Shown: positions 44,868-54,074, counted from the stretch's first letter. The stretch is DNA of 64,000 nucleotides from Chryseobacterium sp. G0201 (GCF_003815655.1 NZ_CP033917.1:992001-1056000); one strand, 5' to 3'. Program-made: numbers and translations. The notes: a model not told the origin generated them from the sequence alone.

Positions 44868-46028
44868 ATGACACAAAAAAATTATTTTTTTCCTGCGCTT
44901 CTATTCCTTTTGGTTATTTTAATTTCATGTGAGAAAAATGAGATTAAACAAATAGCTGCAAAACCAATCGACAAAAATGTAATCATAGATTCTACCATCA
45001 CAGCTTTTGAAAAAAAATTGCTTGAACAACAAATAGATTCTGTTTTTAAGAAATATGACTTTAATGGAAGTGTTGCGGTTTTCAAAGATTCTGTTCAGCT
45101 TTATAGAAAAGAAAACGGTTTTTCAAATTTTAAAACTAAAACCAAGATCGATGACAATACGGTTTTTGCTATTGGTTCCGTAAGTAAACAATTTACCGCG
45201 GTGATGGTTTTACTTGAAATGGAACAGGGAAAACTGAAGGTTGATGATAAAGTTTCAAAATATTTAAAGGAATTTCAGACTAAAGAATACGAAAATATCA
45301 CCATTCATCAGCTTTTAAATCATACTTCTGGCTTGAATTTGTTTGGAGGAAAACTGATGTTTAAAAGTGGTTCCAGCTTTTTCTACTCTAATGACGGTTT
45401 TAATGCATTAGGAAAAATCGTTGAAACTGTTTCCGGAAAATCTTATGATGAAAATGTTTTAAACCTTTTCAAAAAAGTAGGAATGAACAGTTCATCCACC
45501 GGAAATATTTTTAAAGGAACCGATTTCGCCTCAGCTTATCTTGGTAACGATAAACATTTTGAGGAAATCAAAAATATGCCCAAAAGATTAGGCGGAAAAG
45601 AAATTGGAACTCCCGCAGGAGGTATTCTTTCAACCATTCAGGATCTGCATATCTGGAATAATGCTTTGTATAGCGGGAAAATTTTAAATCATGAAACGCT
45701 TCAGAAATTCACTGCTAAAAGTTCAGAAAGACAGCATCAAATCTTCGGAAAAATGGGTTACGGCTACGGAATTATGCTTAACATTGGGAAACAAACCGCC
45801 TATTTCCACAGCGGATATATCAAAGGCTCCCCTTCTCTGAATATCTATTATCCCGAAACCAAAACTTCCGTTATTATCTTATCCAATATTGCTGATGAAG
45901 AAAAAGGGAAAAGCTCGATTTTCAGACCTCATATTGAGATCAAAAAAATTACGGATGGGATTGAAAATACGGTGATTGATTTAGGAAAAGAAATGAAAGT
46001 ACCAATTTCAGCAGAAATAGTTTCTTAA
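44868..46028 (+). CDS. Lipoprotein serine hydrolase, class C beta-lactamase fold
   Basis: This 386-residue protein has a lipoprotein signal (LVILISC, Cys at about 21). The catalytic SxxK is AIGSVSKQFTA with Ser at about 104 and Lys at about 107; the YxN-type motif is FFYSNDGFNALG, and HSGYIKG stands in place of the KTG. It is a penicillin-recognising enzyme of the beta-lactamase/D-aminopeptidase/esterase family, most likely a D-peptidase or esterase rather than a resistance enzyme. It is anchored to a membrane facing the periplasm. A 2'-5' RNA ligase-like gene follows 9 bases later. Confidence 0.85.
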   Translation: MTQKNYFFPALLFLLVILISCEKNEIKQIAAKPIDKNVIIDSTITAFEKKLLEQQIDSVFKKYDFNGSVAVFKDSVQLYRKENGFSNFKTKTKIDDNTVFAIGSVSKQFTAVMVLLEMEQGKLKVDDKVSKYLKEFQTKEYENITIHQLLNHTSGLNLFGGKLMFKSGSSFFYSNDGFNALGKIVETVSGKSYDENVLNLFKKVGMNSSSTGNIFKGTDFASAYLGNDKHFEEIKNMPKRLGGKEIGTPAGGILSTIQDLHIWNNALYSGKILNHETLQKFTAKSSERQHQIFGKMGYGYGIMLNIGKQTAYFHSGYIKGSPSLNIYYPETKTSVIILSNIADEEKGKSSIFRPHIEIKKITDGIENTVIDLGKEMKVPISAEIVS

Positions 46029-46037
46029 ATTCAATTT

Positions 46038-46556
46038 ATGAAAAAGCTCTATTTCATAGCCATTTACCCACCTCAACAAATCATTGATGAGGTAAAAATA
46101 TTTAAGCAAGATTTGGCATTAAACTATAACAATTCAAAAGCATTAAAAAATGATGCCCACATCACTTTATTTCCCCCATTTTCCAGAGAAATAGAATTAG
46201 AAGAAGATATTCATATTGCTTTTCAAAAAATTGACACCAATATTTCACCATTTGAAATTATATTAAATGGTTTTGACGGTTTTCCAAATAAAAGCCCTGT
46301 CCTTTTTATAAAACCCGATAACAATGAGCATCTGATTGAACTTTATAATAGAGTAAAACAGCGTTTTAATTTCATGAGATATGCTTTCAACCCTCATATG
46401 ACGGTTGGTTACAGAGATTTAAGCTTCGAGAATTATCTTAAAGCATTAGAAGTTTATAAAAACAAAAAATACAAAACTAAATTCTTAGTTGACAAAATCA
46501 CACTACTTCGTCATGACGTAAAGTGGATTCCTATAGCTGAGAAAAAACTAGGATGA
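46038..46556 (+). CDS. 2'-5' RNA ligase-like phosphoesterase (LigT/2H family)
   Basis: This 172-residue 2H phosphoesterase has the paired histidine motifs HITLFPPF (His at about 41) and HMTVGYRD (His at about 120), which form the active site acting on 2',3'-cyclic or 2'-5' phosphodiesters. Length matches the small bacterial members. The substrate is unknown. It starts 9 bases after the serine hydrolase gene and faces the M64 peptidase across a terminator. Confidence 0.85.
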   Translation: MKKLYFIAIYPPQQIIDEVKIFKQDLALNYNNSKALKNDAHITLFPPFSREIELEEDIHIAFQKIDTNISPFEIILNGFDGFPNKSPVLFIKPDNNEHLIELYNRVKQRFNFMRYAFNPHMTVGYRDLSFENYLKALEVYKNKKYKTKFLVDKITLLRHDVKWIPIAEKKLG

Positions 46557-46561
46557 ATCAC

Positions 46562-46585
46562 AAAAAAATCGGCCGTGTAGCCGAT
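46562..46585 (-). terminator. Terminator of the M64 peptidase gene
   Basis: ATCGGC (46568-46573) pairs with GCCGAT (46580-46585). On the minus strand the stem is followed by a run of seven T. Confidence 0.75.
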
Positions 46586-46607
46586 CCAATTCATTATTTA
46601 ATCAAAA

Positions 46608-47969
46608 TTATTCTTTGATAATTTTTTGTGAGATGATTAATTCTTTATCCTGAGTTACACTTAAAGTATACGTTCCGATGATCAAGTTATTAACATCTAC
46701 AAATATGGTAGAAGAATCCTTCATTTCATATTTCACAGGAATCAATTTACCTGAAGCATCATATAAAACTACTTTGGTGTTCTTTGAAAAATCCTGTTTC
46801 CCTTTAATATAAAACTCACTGTTTGCAGGATTAGGATAAATACTGAATCTTCTTTCTGTAGCATTTACTTCTGACGTTCCAAGAGTAGATTTATTCAACG
46901 TCCAGCTTACATTGGTAAAATGAACTGTGCTGTGTCCTGTAACATTTACCAAAGTTGTATTATCCTTCACCGAAAAAAGCAGTGTATTATTTCCATTATT
47001 CAATTGGCTCGGAGTTACAGTTAATGAATTTCCAGTAGAAGCAAGTGGAGTTCCGTTCAATGTCCATGAATTGACCAATGTATTTGGAATTGGCAGGATT
47101 TCATTCACCGTAAATGTCACATTTGTATTGGCACTTACAGAGCTGCTGTTTGCAGGCGTATAAGAATCAACCGGAGAAACTAAAGAATGGATTCTTTCAA
47201 TAATTTGTTCTCTACAGACAGAACAAAATTGTCTGTCCAGATACCTCATCTCGCAATTTTGATGCGGACGGAACCAAGACGGACTTTCTGTGTAAGGATA
47301 AATACCAACATTATTTACACCTACCCAATTTTTCCATTTAATCGTTGCAGGATTTGAGTTTTGAGTTTTATTTGGAGATTCACCAGTACCAGAAAACCAA
47401 TATTCATCGGCAAGCTGACCAAATGAGTGTCCCAATTCATGAACAACGATTTCATTAGCAGAAGCGTTTAATGAAGCAAAGGCATAAGTTCCGCCACAGC
47501 CACCATATTCTGTAGAATTACCCAGAACATAGGTGATATCATAATCCGGAAGATTAGCCGCTAAAACCTGCGCTACTTTATTGGTAGAATTGCTGTAAAT
47601 ACATCGATGAACCCCAAAATCAAACGAAGAACCTAAATAATTATTCGGATTAGAAACCGGAATTACTGGCTCTGTCACATCTGTTGCCGTTCCGGGATGT
47701 TTTACTCCCGTTTCTGCAGAAATTACTTTTATGCCGTAAGCATTAAAATAATTTTTATATTCTGTGTAAGGACTTTTTGTGAAAAGATAATTGATTGTAG
47801 ACTGAGCCGAAGAAACAAAATTGGTCTGTTGAGCAGCCGTAAATCCGTCCCCTAAAACTGCAATATTGATTCGTTTATCATTTGACCCGCTCTGCAAAAG
47901 TGGAACTACATCGAAGACCTGAGAAAAGCAAAATGTGCTGGCAAACAGGAAAAGTAAAGTTTTTTTCAT
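46608..47969 (-). CDS. Peptidase M64 with T9SS type A sorting domain
   Basis: This 453-residue protein has a signal peptide (LLFLFASTFCFSQ), the IgA-peptidase M64 domain with the opening INIAVLGDGFTAAQQ, DFGVHRCIYS, and the zinc site VVHELGHSFGQLADEYWF. A C-terminal beta domain follows, then the type A T9SS sorting domain (IYPNPANSEFYIKG ... LIIGTYTLSVTQDKELI). It is therefore exported to the surface or medium and probably cleaves proteins there. It starts 2 bases after the upstream hypothetical gene ends and is probably coupled to it. Confidence 0.88.
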   Translation of the reverse strand: MKKTLLFLFASTFCFSQVFDVVPLLQSGSNDKRINIAVLGDGFTAAQQTNFVSSAQSTINYLFTKSPYTEYKNYFNAYGIKVISAETGVKHPGTATDVTEPVIPVSNPNNYLGSSFDFGVHRCIYSNSTNKVAQVLAANLPDYDITYVLGNSTEYGGCGGTYAFASLNASANEIVVHELGHSFGQLADEYWFSGTGESPNKTQNSNPATIKWKNWVGVNNVGIYPYTESPSWFRPHQNCEMRYLDRQFCSVCREQIIERIHSLVSPVDSYTPANSSSVSANTNVTFTVNEILPIPNTLVNSWTLNGTPLASTGNSLTVTPSQLNNGNNTLLFSVKDNTTLVNVTGHSTVHFTNVSWTLNKSTLGTSEVNATERRFSIYPNPANSEFYIKGKQDFSKNTKVVLYDASGKLIPVKYEMKDSSTIFVDVNNLIIGTYTLSVTQDKELIISQKIIKE

Positions 47970-47971
47970 GA

Positions 47972-48463
47972 TTATAGTTTTTGGGTGAATAATAATTGAG
48001 TTCCGGCGGTTGTTACTTTCACAACTCTAACAACTTTTATTTCTTCAGAATGAGAATATCTCACACTGAATTCTGCATTTTGAAGAGTAACTTTATTTCT
48101 GCTTATTCCTTCTCCATCAAACCTTTCCAATTCCGGATTTAAAGGATTTTCTACGATCTGCTTTACGATCTCTTTCCCGTTTTCATCATTTAAAGAGATA
48201 ATAAAATCTCCTGTTTTGGCTGAATTTCTATCAAAAGAAGGTTTGGATTTTAGTCTTCCCTCCATGATTTTTTTATCTTCCAAAACTACTTTTTCTGCCC
48301 CTGAAATATTTTTTTCAACTTTAAAAAACAGATAAACAATCTGGCCCTTTGCTTCCAATGACTTCTCATTTTCAACACAACCATTTCCCTGTAAGTCTTT
48401 CACCTGCAAAAAATTACAAAACAGAAAGACCGGAAACATAAAAAAGATCAATAAGTTTTTCAT
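47972..48463 (-). CDS. Exported hypothetical protein upstream of the M64 peptidase
   Basis: This 163-residue protein starts at ATG 48463 (or 48469) with a signal peptide (LLIFFMFPVFLFCNFLQ). The mature part is charged and beta-rich (VYLFFKVEKNISGAEKVVLE, GDFIISLNDENGKEI) and matches no named family. It ends 2 bases before the M64 gene, so it is co-transcribed and may act with the peptidase, for example as a partner or inhibitor. This is inference from position only. Confidence 0.55.
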   Translation of the reverse strand: MKNLLIFFMFPVFLFCNFLQVKDLQGNGCVENEKSLEAKGQIVYLFFKVEKNISGAEKVVLEDKKIMEGRLKSKPSFDRNSAKTGDFIISLNDENGKEIVKQIVENPLNPELERFDGEGISRNKVTLQNAEFSVRYSHSEEIKVVRVVKVTTAGTQLLFTQKL

Positions 48464-48552
48464 AATCATTTTTTTGTTTAAGTTAAGAAGTTTTTGGTAA
48501 AACTTTAATATTTCACCTGAATTTTTTCATCGTTAAGAATTAATGAAAGTCA

Positions 48553-48560
48553 TATCTTTG
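48553..48560 (+). promoter_or_regulatory. ruvC: -7 box of ruvC
   Basis: TATCTTTG, ending 5 bases before ATG 48566. With the usual distance to the start site the message would begin at or next to the start codon. Confidence 0.6.
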
Positions 48561-48565
48561 ACGTG

Positions 48566-49120
48566 ATGATTTCAGAAAAAATAATTTTAGGAATAGACCC
48601 CGGAACCGCTATCATGGGTTTTGGTATTATTTCCGTTAAAAAAGGCAATATGGAGATGGTTTCGATTCATGAATTGATATTAAAAAAATATCCGAACCAC
48701 GAAACCAAGCTTAAATATATCTTTGATAAGACGTTGGCATTAATCGACGAATACCATCCCGATGAAGTAGCTCTTGAAGCTCCTTTCTTTGGAAAAAACG
48801 TTCAGAGTATGCTTAAATTGGGTCGTGCGCAGGGTGTAGCGATGGCGGCCAGTCTGTACAGAAATATTCCGATCACGGAATATTCACCGAAAAAGATAAA
48901 AATGGCCATCACCGGAAACGGTAATGCCAGCAAAGAACAGGTTGCAGGGATGCTTCAAAGTTTATTAAAACTAAAAGAATTTCCCACAAAATATCTGGAT
49001 GCATCCGATGGGCTGGCAGTTGCCGTCTGTCATCACTTTAATTCAGGAACCATAAGTAGTGACAAATCCTATACGGGTTGGGACAGCTTTTTAAAACAAA
49101 ATCCGGATCGCTTGAAATAA
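48566..49120 (+). CDS. ruvC: Holliday junction resolvase RuvC
   Basis: This 184-residue nuclease resolves Holliday junctions with RuvAB. The four acidic catalytic residues are in LGIDPGTAIMGFG (Asp), ALEAPFFGKNVQSMLKLGRA (Glu) and LDASDGLAVAVCH (two Asp). GTG at 48563 is an alternative start three bases earlier. The -7 box at 48553-48560 leaves almost no leader, so it may be translated leaderless. Its 3' end forms one arm of the terminator. Confidence 0.95.
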   Translation: MISEKIILGIDPGTAIMGFGIISVKKGNMEMVSIHELILKKYPNHETKLKYIFDKTLALIDEYHPDEVALEAPFFGKNVQSMLKLGRAQGVAMAASLYRNIPITEYSPKKIKMAITGNGNASKEQVAGMLQSLLKLKEFPTKYLDASDGLAVAVCHHFNSGTISSDKSYTGWDSFLKQNPDRLK

Positions 49121-49136
49121 GCATCCGGATTTTTTT
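49100..49136 (+). terminator. Terminator overlapping the ruvC 3' end
   Basis: AATCCGGAT (49100-49108, inside ruvC) pairs with ATCCGGATT (49123-49131), followed by a T run. The last codons and the stop lie in the loop. Confidence 0.85.
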
Positions 49137-49154
49137 AATTATTTATGGTTAAAA

Positions 49155-49562
49155 TTATTTCTTTTTATATTCTGCAGAGGTAACAGAAAAATCTGCTGTT
49201 GGTTTTCCGTTTTTGTCATAGTAAACATATTTCAATGTAACGTCATTATCTCTAAATTCCTGCATATCGGCAGAAGTCTTGATCGCATTTACAGCGCCTT
49301 CTTTTGCTTCTTTTTTAAAAGAATTGATCTCTTCTTCCGTTACATTTTCTTTTACATCCTGTATCAATGTATAATTATATTTAAAAACTTTATTTGGCTC
49401 TGCTGAGACGCTGTCCAGACGTATTCCGTCATTTAGAATTTGCGGAGTAAGCTTGTTCATATTGATTGCAGCTTCTTTCAATTCGTCATCAATTGTTTTC
49501 TCTTTATTACAAGAAATTAATAATAGGAATGAACTTAATGAAAGTACGATTAAATTTTTCAT
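49155..49562 (-). CDS. Small lipoprotein, hypothetical
   Basis: This 135-residue lipoprotein has signal LSSFLLLISC (Cys at about 19). The mature part is a charged single domain (DDELKEAAINMNKLTPQILN, FKKEAKEGAVNAIKT, FRDNDVTLKYVYYDKNGK) with no named family recognised. It is codirectional with the lipoprotein downstream but separated from the M43 gene by a terminator. Confidence 0.65.
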   Translation of the reverse strand: MKNLIVLSLSSFLLLISCNKEKTIDDELKEAAINMNKLTPQILNDGIRLDSVSAEPNKVFKYNYTLIQDVKENVTEEEINSFKKEAKEGAVNAIKTSADMQEFRDNDVTLKYVYYDKNGKPTADFSVTSAEYKKK

Positions 49563-49653
49563 AATTAAAGATTTTGGTGATTTGATACTTAAAGATATGA
49601 TTATTTAAATTAAACAATCAAGCACCTGTATATCATCAATTTAAAAATTACTT

Positions 49654-50115
49654 TTACCTTTCATAAACATCTTCAATTTCTCTTACTTTGCCATCAAGAA
49701 TATCACTATATACAATTGAAAATTTATCTTTAGACAGTATTTTATATTGATCAAGTTTCTTTAAATCTGCATCCCAATAAGAAAAAGAACTTTGATTTAT
49801 CACAACCGTAATTTTGCCCGAAGAACTTTTAATAGTACAGTCTTTTCCTGTAGCATAGTTTTTAGTTAAAAACAGATTTCCATTTTCTTTTTCGAAAACG
49901 AGATAATATTTTTTCATACACTCATGAAGAGGATAGATCTTTTTCTCAGTTCCATCAAGATATTTTTTTTCAACAAACTTCCAGGTTCCTAAAAAATATT
50001 CAGCGTCACTTTTTACCGATATTGTAGGTTTGCTTTTTATTTCTTTCTTTTTATGTTGAGACTGACAGCTAGTCACCATTATGCACAGTAATAAAATACT
50101 TATAATTTTCCCCAT
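49654..50115 (-). CDS. Small lipoprotein, hypothetical
   Basis: This 153-residue lipoprotein has signal SILLLCIMVTSC (Cys at about 17), a basic stretch after it, then a lipocalin-like beta domain (YFLGTWKFVEKKYLDGTEKK, YYLVFEKENGNLFLTKNY). The beta-barrel impression is from the layout only; no family is identified. Confidence 0.6.
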   Translation of the reverse strand: MGKIISILLLCIMVTSCQSQHKKKEIKSKPTISVKSDAEYFLGTWKFVEKKYLDGTEKKIYPLHECMKKYYLVFEKENGNLFLTKNYATGKDCTIKSSSGKITVVINQSSFSYWDADLKKLDQYKILSKDKFSIVYSDILDGKVREIEDVYER

Positions 50116-50126
50116 ATCCTTATTAT

Positions 50127-50156
50127 AAAAAAGAAGCCCTTTAAAAAAGGGCTTCT
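50127..50156 (-). terminator. Terminator of the first M43 peptidase gene
   Basis: AGAAGCCCTTT (50132-50142) pairs with AAAGGGCTTCT (50146-50156); on the minus strand a T run follows. Confidence 0.9.
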
Positions 50157-50162
50157 AGTAAT

Positions 50163-52064
50163 TTAGTTATTTAAGAATTTCTTAGATCCTTTTTGATCTT
50201 TATTTGAATAATTAATAATGTAAGCTCCTTTTACCAACTCTTGGTTGATTTTAACTTCATTTGTTTTAGAAATTCCTTTTTGGATTAGTTTTCCACTAAG
50301 GTCATAGATCTGATAATCTCCAAATATATTATTTCTACTTCCTACAAGGGTAAGTCTATTTTCTCCTTTTGAATATACAATTTTAGCATCTGAGTTGTCT
50401 TTAACTTCAGAAGTACTCAATACATCCAAGATCTTCACTGCATAATCTTCCATCTGACCGTATTGTAATTGTGAACAAGCCGTAAAATCAGGAAGCACCG
50501 CTGAAGCAAATGTCGCAGCATCTACAGCAACTCTCATTCTTAAATAGGTATTTTTTACAGCAGAAGCCGGCGGAGTAATATTATTGGTAACCGTTATTGA
50601 AGCTCCAGAAGCTACATTTGTTGCAGAAGTATTATTCACAACCAATTCACTAGCTTCGAAAGCACCGTTATTATTATAATCAATCCAAACCTTTGTTCTG
50701 AATTTATCTGCCTGACCAAATCCGTTCAGATAAGTTACTTTCAATGGCGTACTAGAATTTGAATTGATATCCGTATAATATGCCGGTCTTATACAAGTTG
50801 CCGTAGAATAATCTGCATAATAGATAGGTGCTACCTCATCTGAATCATATCCGTTTGTCGTACTACTAATCGATCCGAAATTCACTCTATAAGGTCCTAT
50901 CGCAAAATTGTTATTTGTCGGATGCGCCGTTCCTGCAGGGTTACACTGTGCTGCCACAACAGAAACCGTGGAAGGAATAACAACTGAAGGATCTTTTCCT
51001 GCTGTAGAATTCAACAAGCTTTTTCTGTATTCCATCATTAGCATTATAGCTCTATCTCTTTGGCCGTCTGTGAATTTACGGTTAGAGTTAGTATAATTCA
51101 TTACATTATATTGAGTACCATCGTAGTTTACTCCTGTACAAGGGTCTGTTGCCGTATTATTAGGAACAGCCACTCCATACATACTTCTTGATGGTGAAGT
51201 ATCACAAACTCTATCTCCGTCTGTTGCACAGTTATTATTTACCGGGCAAGTAGTCTGGTTCGTATAATTAACTCCTTGGAAAGTATGGTATAAACCAAAC
51301 GCATGTCCCAACTCGTGCGTTAATGTTGTGTCATTTGTATTTTTAATTGTAGCAACCTTCATAAAACTTTCATAGCTATAATCATAAGAATCAGGGAACA
51401 TCGCATATCCCATTAATCCGTAAGATAATTGTTGCTGTCCGTCGAAACCGGTCACTACATAAATATTAAAATAAGATGTTTCCGGCCAATGCGGCGCCAA
51501 TTGACTTTTAATATCATAATCTGCTACTCCATTATTAGTCTGCATTTTTACCCCATAAGTATCGTAAGACGGAAGCGTACTACCATTATATCTTACAATT
51601 CCTGTTGTAGGTTCGCAGCTAGGAGATCTTTTAGCCAGTACAAGTTTAAAAGGTATTACCGAACCACCTGTTGGACCAGTACCTTCTGCATAAAAACCAT
51701 TTCCAAAAGTAGTAGCATACATTTTGTTTGCTCTGTCAATCCAATTTATAATCTCCTGATCTGTTAAAGCTAAATTAGCATTTGCAGTAGCCTGAGATTC
51801 GATAACGTGTACGACTACAGGAATTTCATAGACCTGTCCTGTATATAGCCCGTTCCAAGATGTTGTTGCGCCTACTTTATTTAGATAAGAATGCTTATCC
51901 AGATTACTTAATCTAGCTTCAGTTTCCTCTCTTTTTTTCTTTAAATCTGGATATTTGCTATCCATTTTTCTCATTACTTCGTCAAAACCACAAAATTTAT
52001 GTTGGTCTTGAGAAAATGCATTAAAAAAAATCATCAATGCACAAAAGATCATAATTCTCTTCAT
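50163..52064 (-). CDS. M43 metallopeptidase with GEVED domain and T9SS type A sorting domain, copy 1
   Basis: This 633-residue protein has a signal peptide (FCALMIFFNAFSQ), an N-terminal propeptide, and a pappalysin-like M43 domain with zinc motif HELGHAFGLYHTF (HExxHxxGxxH). Ahead of it, IPVVVHVIESQAT and IINWIDRANKMYATTF are typical. A GEVED domain follows (WIDYNNNGAFEASELV ... YGQMEDYAVKI), then the type A sorting domain at the end (IVYSKGENRLTLVG ... KKFLNN). It is secreted and probably digests proteins outside the cell. A paralog lies at 54924. Own promoter at 52094-52101. Confidence 0.9.
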   Translation of the reverse strand: MKRIMIFCALMIFFNAFSQDQHKFCGFDEVMRKMDSKYPDLKKKREETEARLSNLDKHSYLNKVGATTSWNGLYTGQVYEIPVVVHVIESQATANANLALTDQEIINWIDRANKMYATTFGNGFYAEGTGPTGGSVIPFKLVLAKRSPSCEPTTGIVRYNGSTLPSYDTYGVKMQTNNGVADYDIKSQLAPHWPETSYFNIYVVTGFDGQQQLSYGLMGYAMFPDSYDYSYESFMKVATIKNTNDTTLTHELGHAFGLYHTFQGVNYTNQTTCPVNNNCATDGDRVCDTSPSRSMYGVAVPNNTATDPCTGVNYDGTQYNVMNYTNSNRKFTDGQRDRAIMLMMEYRKSLLNSTAGKDPSVVIPSTVSVVAAQCNPAGTAHPTNNNFAIGPYRVNFGSISSTTNGYDSDEVAPIYYADYSTATCIRPAYYTDINSNSSTPLKVTYLNGFGQADKFRTKVWIDYNNNGAFEASELVVNNTSATNVASGASITVTNNITPPASAVKNTYLRMRVAVDAATFASAVLPDFTACSQLQYGQMEDYAVKILDVLSTSEVKDNSDAKIVYSKGENRLTLVGSRNNIFGDYQIYDLSGKLIQKGISKTNEVKINQELVKGAYIINYSNKDQKGSKKFLNN

Positions 52065-52093
52065 TTATATACTTTTTGTTATTTTATTTCATG

Positions 52094-52101
52094 CAAAACT
52101 A
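52094..52101 (-). promoter_or_regulatory. -7 box of the first M43 gene
   Basis: Minus-strand TAGTTTTG fits TAnnTTTG. Confidence 0.45.
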
Positions 52102-52268
52102 TATTTTTTTTACGAAAATGCAAATTGAAAAATCATAAAAAATCACATCGATTAGAAATAATTTAACCACTAAAATATAACATATTAATTATCAAAACAT
52201 TATATGTAAAATTACATATACTTGGTAAAACATAATACTATCTTTAACATTGGTACGATTTTTAGTAT

Positions 52269-52276
52269 TACTTTTG
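52269..52276 (+). promoter_or_regulatory. -7 box of the DUF4407 gene
   Basis: TACTTTTG, 15 bases before ATG 52292, with TTG (52250-52252) as a -33 candidate 16 bases upstream. Confidence 0.5.
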
Positions 52277-52291
52277 TATAAATTTTCAATA

Positions 52292-53362
52292 ATGAAAAAC
52301 AATCAACAAACTATAAATCAGGTGAATCATAAAATAAATTGGTTCCAGAAGTTTCTGATGGTTTGCTCCGGAGGAAACATCCATATTCTAAGAAAAACAC
52401 CGAGTGAATGGAACAAGTTTGCGGGCATCGGAGGCATCGTTCTTTTCACTGCTGTTTTTGCTACACTTTCGGCAGGTTATGCCATGTTTACTGTCTTTGA
52501 TAATATTTGGGCATCCATCGGTTTCGGAATTTTGTGGGGACTGATGATTTTTAACCTTGACCGTTATATTGTTTCATCAATTAAAAAAACGGGAACATGG
52601 TGGAATCAGATCTTAATGGCAATTCCACGTCTAATTTTAGCAACTTTTCTGGGAATTATTATTTCTAAACCTTTAGAACTTAAAATTTTTGAAAAAGAAG
52701 TTAATAAACAATTAAATACCATTATTCAGAGAAATAAAAAACAGCTTCAAGGAGAAATGAACGGAAGAATCCTTCAACAAAGCGGACCTTTTGAAACTGA
52801 AAAGAAACAAATCTCCGAAAAGGTGGTTCAATATCAAAAATCATATGATTCTGCTGCTGTAGAGCTCGAAAAAGAGATCCTAGGAAAGCAATCTGGCTTA
52901 ACGAGCGGAAAAGAAGGTTTTGGCCCCAATGCGAAACGAAAACAAGAGCTTAAAGAACAACGCAGACAGGATTTGGAAAATTATCAAAAACAAATTGCTC
53001 CACGCCTCGATTATCTTGATAAAGAAATTTCAAAAGTATATACCAATCTTGAAACTGAAAGAAAATCTACAGAAACTTTTGAAGATAAATTCAACGGATT
53101 TGCCGCAAGATTGCAGGCTTTGGATGAATTAGGGAAAAATTCCGCCATTATTGGATTAGCTGCAGCTTTCATTATGGGACTTTTTATCTGTCTTGAGATT
53201 TCTCCCGTATTGGTAAAGCTGATCTCATCGGTTGGACCTTATGATCATCTTCTTGAAAAAACTGAAAATGATTTCCGACTTTATGCCAAAGAAAAAATTG
53301 AAAAAGGGAATGCACTCACCGATTTTAGAATCGAAGATTTTAAAGATAATCTAGATAAATAA
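52292..53362 (+). CDS. DUF4407 membrane protein
   Basis: This 356-residue protein starts at ATG 52292. It has three membrane helices near the N-terminus (GIGGIVLFTAVFATLSAGYA, WASIGFGILWGLMIF, ILATFLGIIISKPL), a long charged coiled coil (about 145-270) and a further helix (AIIGLAAAFIMGLFICLEIS). The motif FNLDRYIVSSIKKTG is the DUF4407 hallmark. The family is widespread in Bacteroidota with no known function; the coiled coil suggests a scaffolding role. The upstream extended frame begins inside the promoter. Confidence 0.85.
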   Translation: MKNNQQTINQVNHKINWFQKFLMVCSGGNIHILRKTPSEWNKFAGIGGIVLFTAVFATLSAGYAMFTVFDNIWASIGFGILWGLMIFNLDRYIVSSIKKTGTWWNQILMAIPRLILATFLGIIISKPLELKIFEKEVNKQLNTIIQRNKKQLQGEMNGRILQQSGPFETEKKQISEKVVQYQKSYDSAAVELEKEILGKQSGLTSGKEGFGPNAKRKQELKEQRRQDLENYQKQIAPRLDYLDKEISKVYTNLETERKSTETFEDKFNGFAARLQALDELGKNSAIIGLAAAFIMGLFICLEISPVLVKLISSVGPYDHLLEKTENDFRLYAKEKIEKGNALTDFRIEDFKDNLDK

Positions 53363-53386
53363 AACAATTATTTTAACACAATATTG

Positions 53387-53414
53387 CCTTTCAGTTAACT
53401 CTGAAAGGTTTTTT
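53387..53414 (+). terminator. Terminator of the DUF4407 gene
   Basis: CCTTTCAG (53387-53394) pairs with CTGAAAGG (53401-53408), then a T run. Confidence 0.85.
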
Positions 53415-53474
53415 GTTTTAATAATATAAATATGTAAAATATTATTTAACTTTACTTAACTAAACTTGATTATC

Positions 53475-54068
53475 ATGAAAAACTTTACATTAGCATGTGC
53501 ACTGCTTATCAGCTGTGCATTTACACCTACCTTAAAAGCTCAGGCATCAGAACCTTTTCTTGGGCAAATCGCTTTCGTTCCTTATAATTTTGTTCCTAAA
53601 AACTGGGCAGCCTGTAACGGACAATTATTACCAATTTCACAAAATCAGGCACTTTTTGCTCTTTTAGGTACTCAATACGGAGGAAATGGAACGACTAACT
53701 TTGCATTACCTGATATGAGAGGAAGAATGCTTGTTCACGAAGGGCAAGCTCCGGGAGGTCCTACTAATTATACAATGGGACAAACAGGAGGTTCAGAGTC
53801 TGTCACTTTATTAGTAACTCAGATGCCTACGCACTCACACACCGTGAATGCTGTAACAGCAGAAGGAAACCAAAATACACCGAGCAACACACTTCCTGCA
53901 GATACAAAAACATTAGACAAGGAATATTCTGATGCTGCTGCCAATACGACAATGAAAAGTACAATGGTGAATCCGTCAGGAGGAAATCAACCACACGAAA
54001 ACAGACCTCCTTTTCTTACTTTGAAATGTATTATTTCATTACAAGGAGTTTTCCCATCACAATTTTAA
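53475..54068 (+). CDS. Secreted phage tail-collar domain protein (microcystin-dependent protein-like)
   Basis: This 197-residue protein starts at ATG 53475 with a signal peptide (LACALLISCAFTPTLKAQ), then a phage tail-collar domain: PFLGQIAFVPYNFVPKNW, CNGQLLPISQNQALFALLGT, GGNGTTNFALPDMRGRMLVH. The C-terminal NRPPFLTLKCIISLQGVFP is the closing block of the MdpB-type family. A tail-collar protein with a signal peptide is not a phage gene, since no other phage genes are near. It may bind a ligand on the cell surface. It precedes a T9SS type A protein by 6 bases, likely one operon. Confidence 0.85.
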   Translation: MKNFTLACALLISCAFTPTLKAQASEPFLGQIAFVPYNFVPKNWAACNGQLLPISQNQALFALLGTQYGGNGTTNFALPDMRGRMLVHEGQAPGGPTNYTMGQTGGSESVTLLVTQMPTHSHTVNAVTAEGNQNTPSNTLPADTKTLDKEYSDAAANTTMKSTMVNPSGGNQPHENRPPFLTLKCIISLQGVFPSQF

Positions 54069-54074
54069 TAGATT

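Noticed and set aside
44868..46028. Beta-lactam resistance gene
   Set aside because: The fold and SxxK motif fit, but a lipoprotein signal and the broader class C/D-peptidase pattern favour a general serine hydrolase rather than a resistance enzyme.
53475..54068. Prophage remnant suggested by the tail-collar domain
   Set aside because: The protein has a signal peptide, and no other phage structural, lysis or integrase genes are near.
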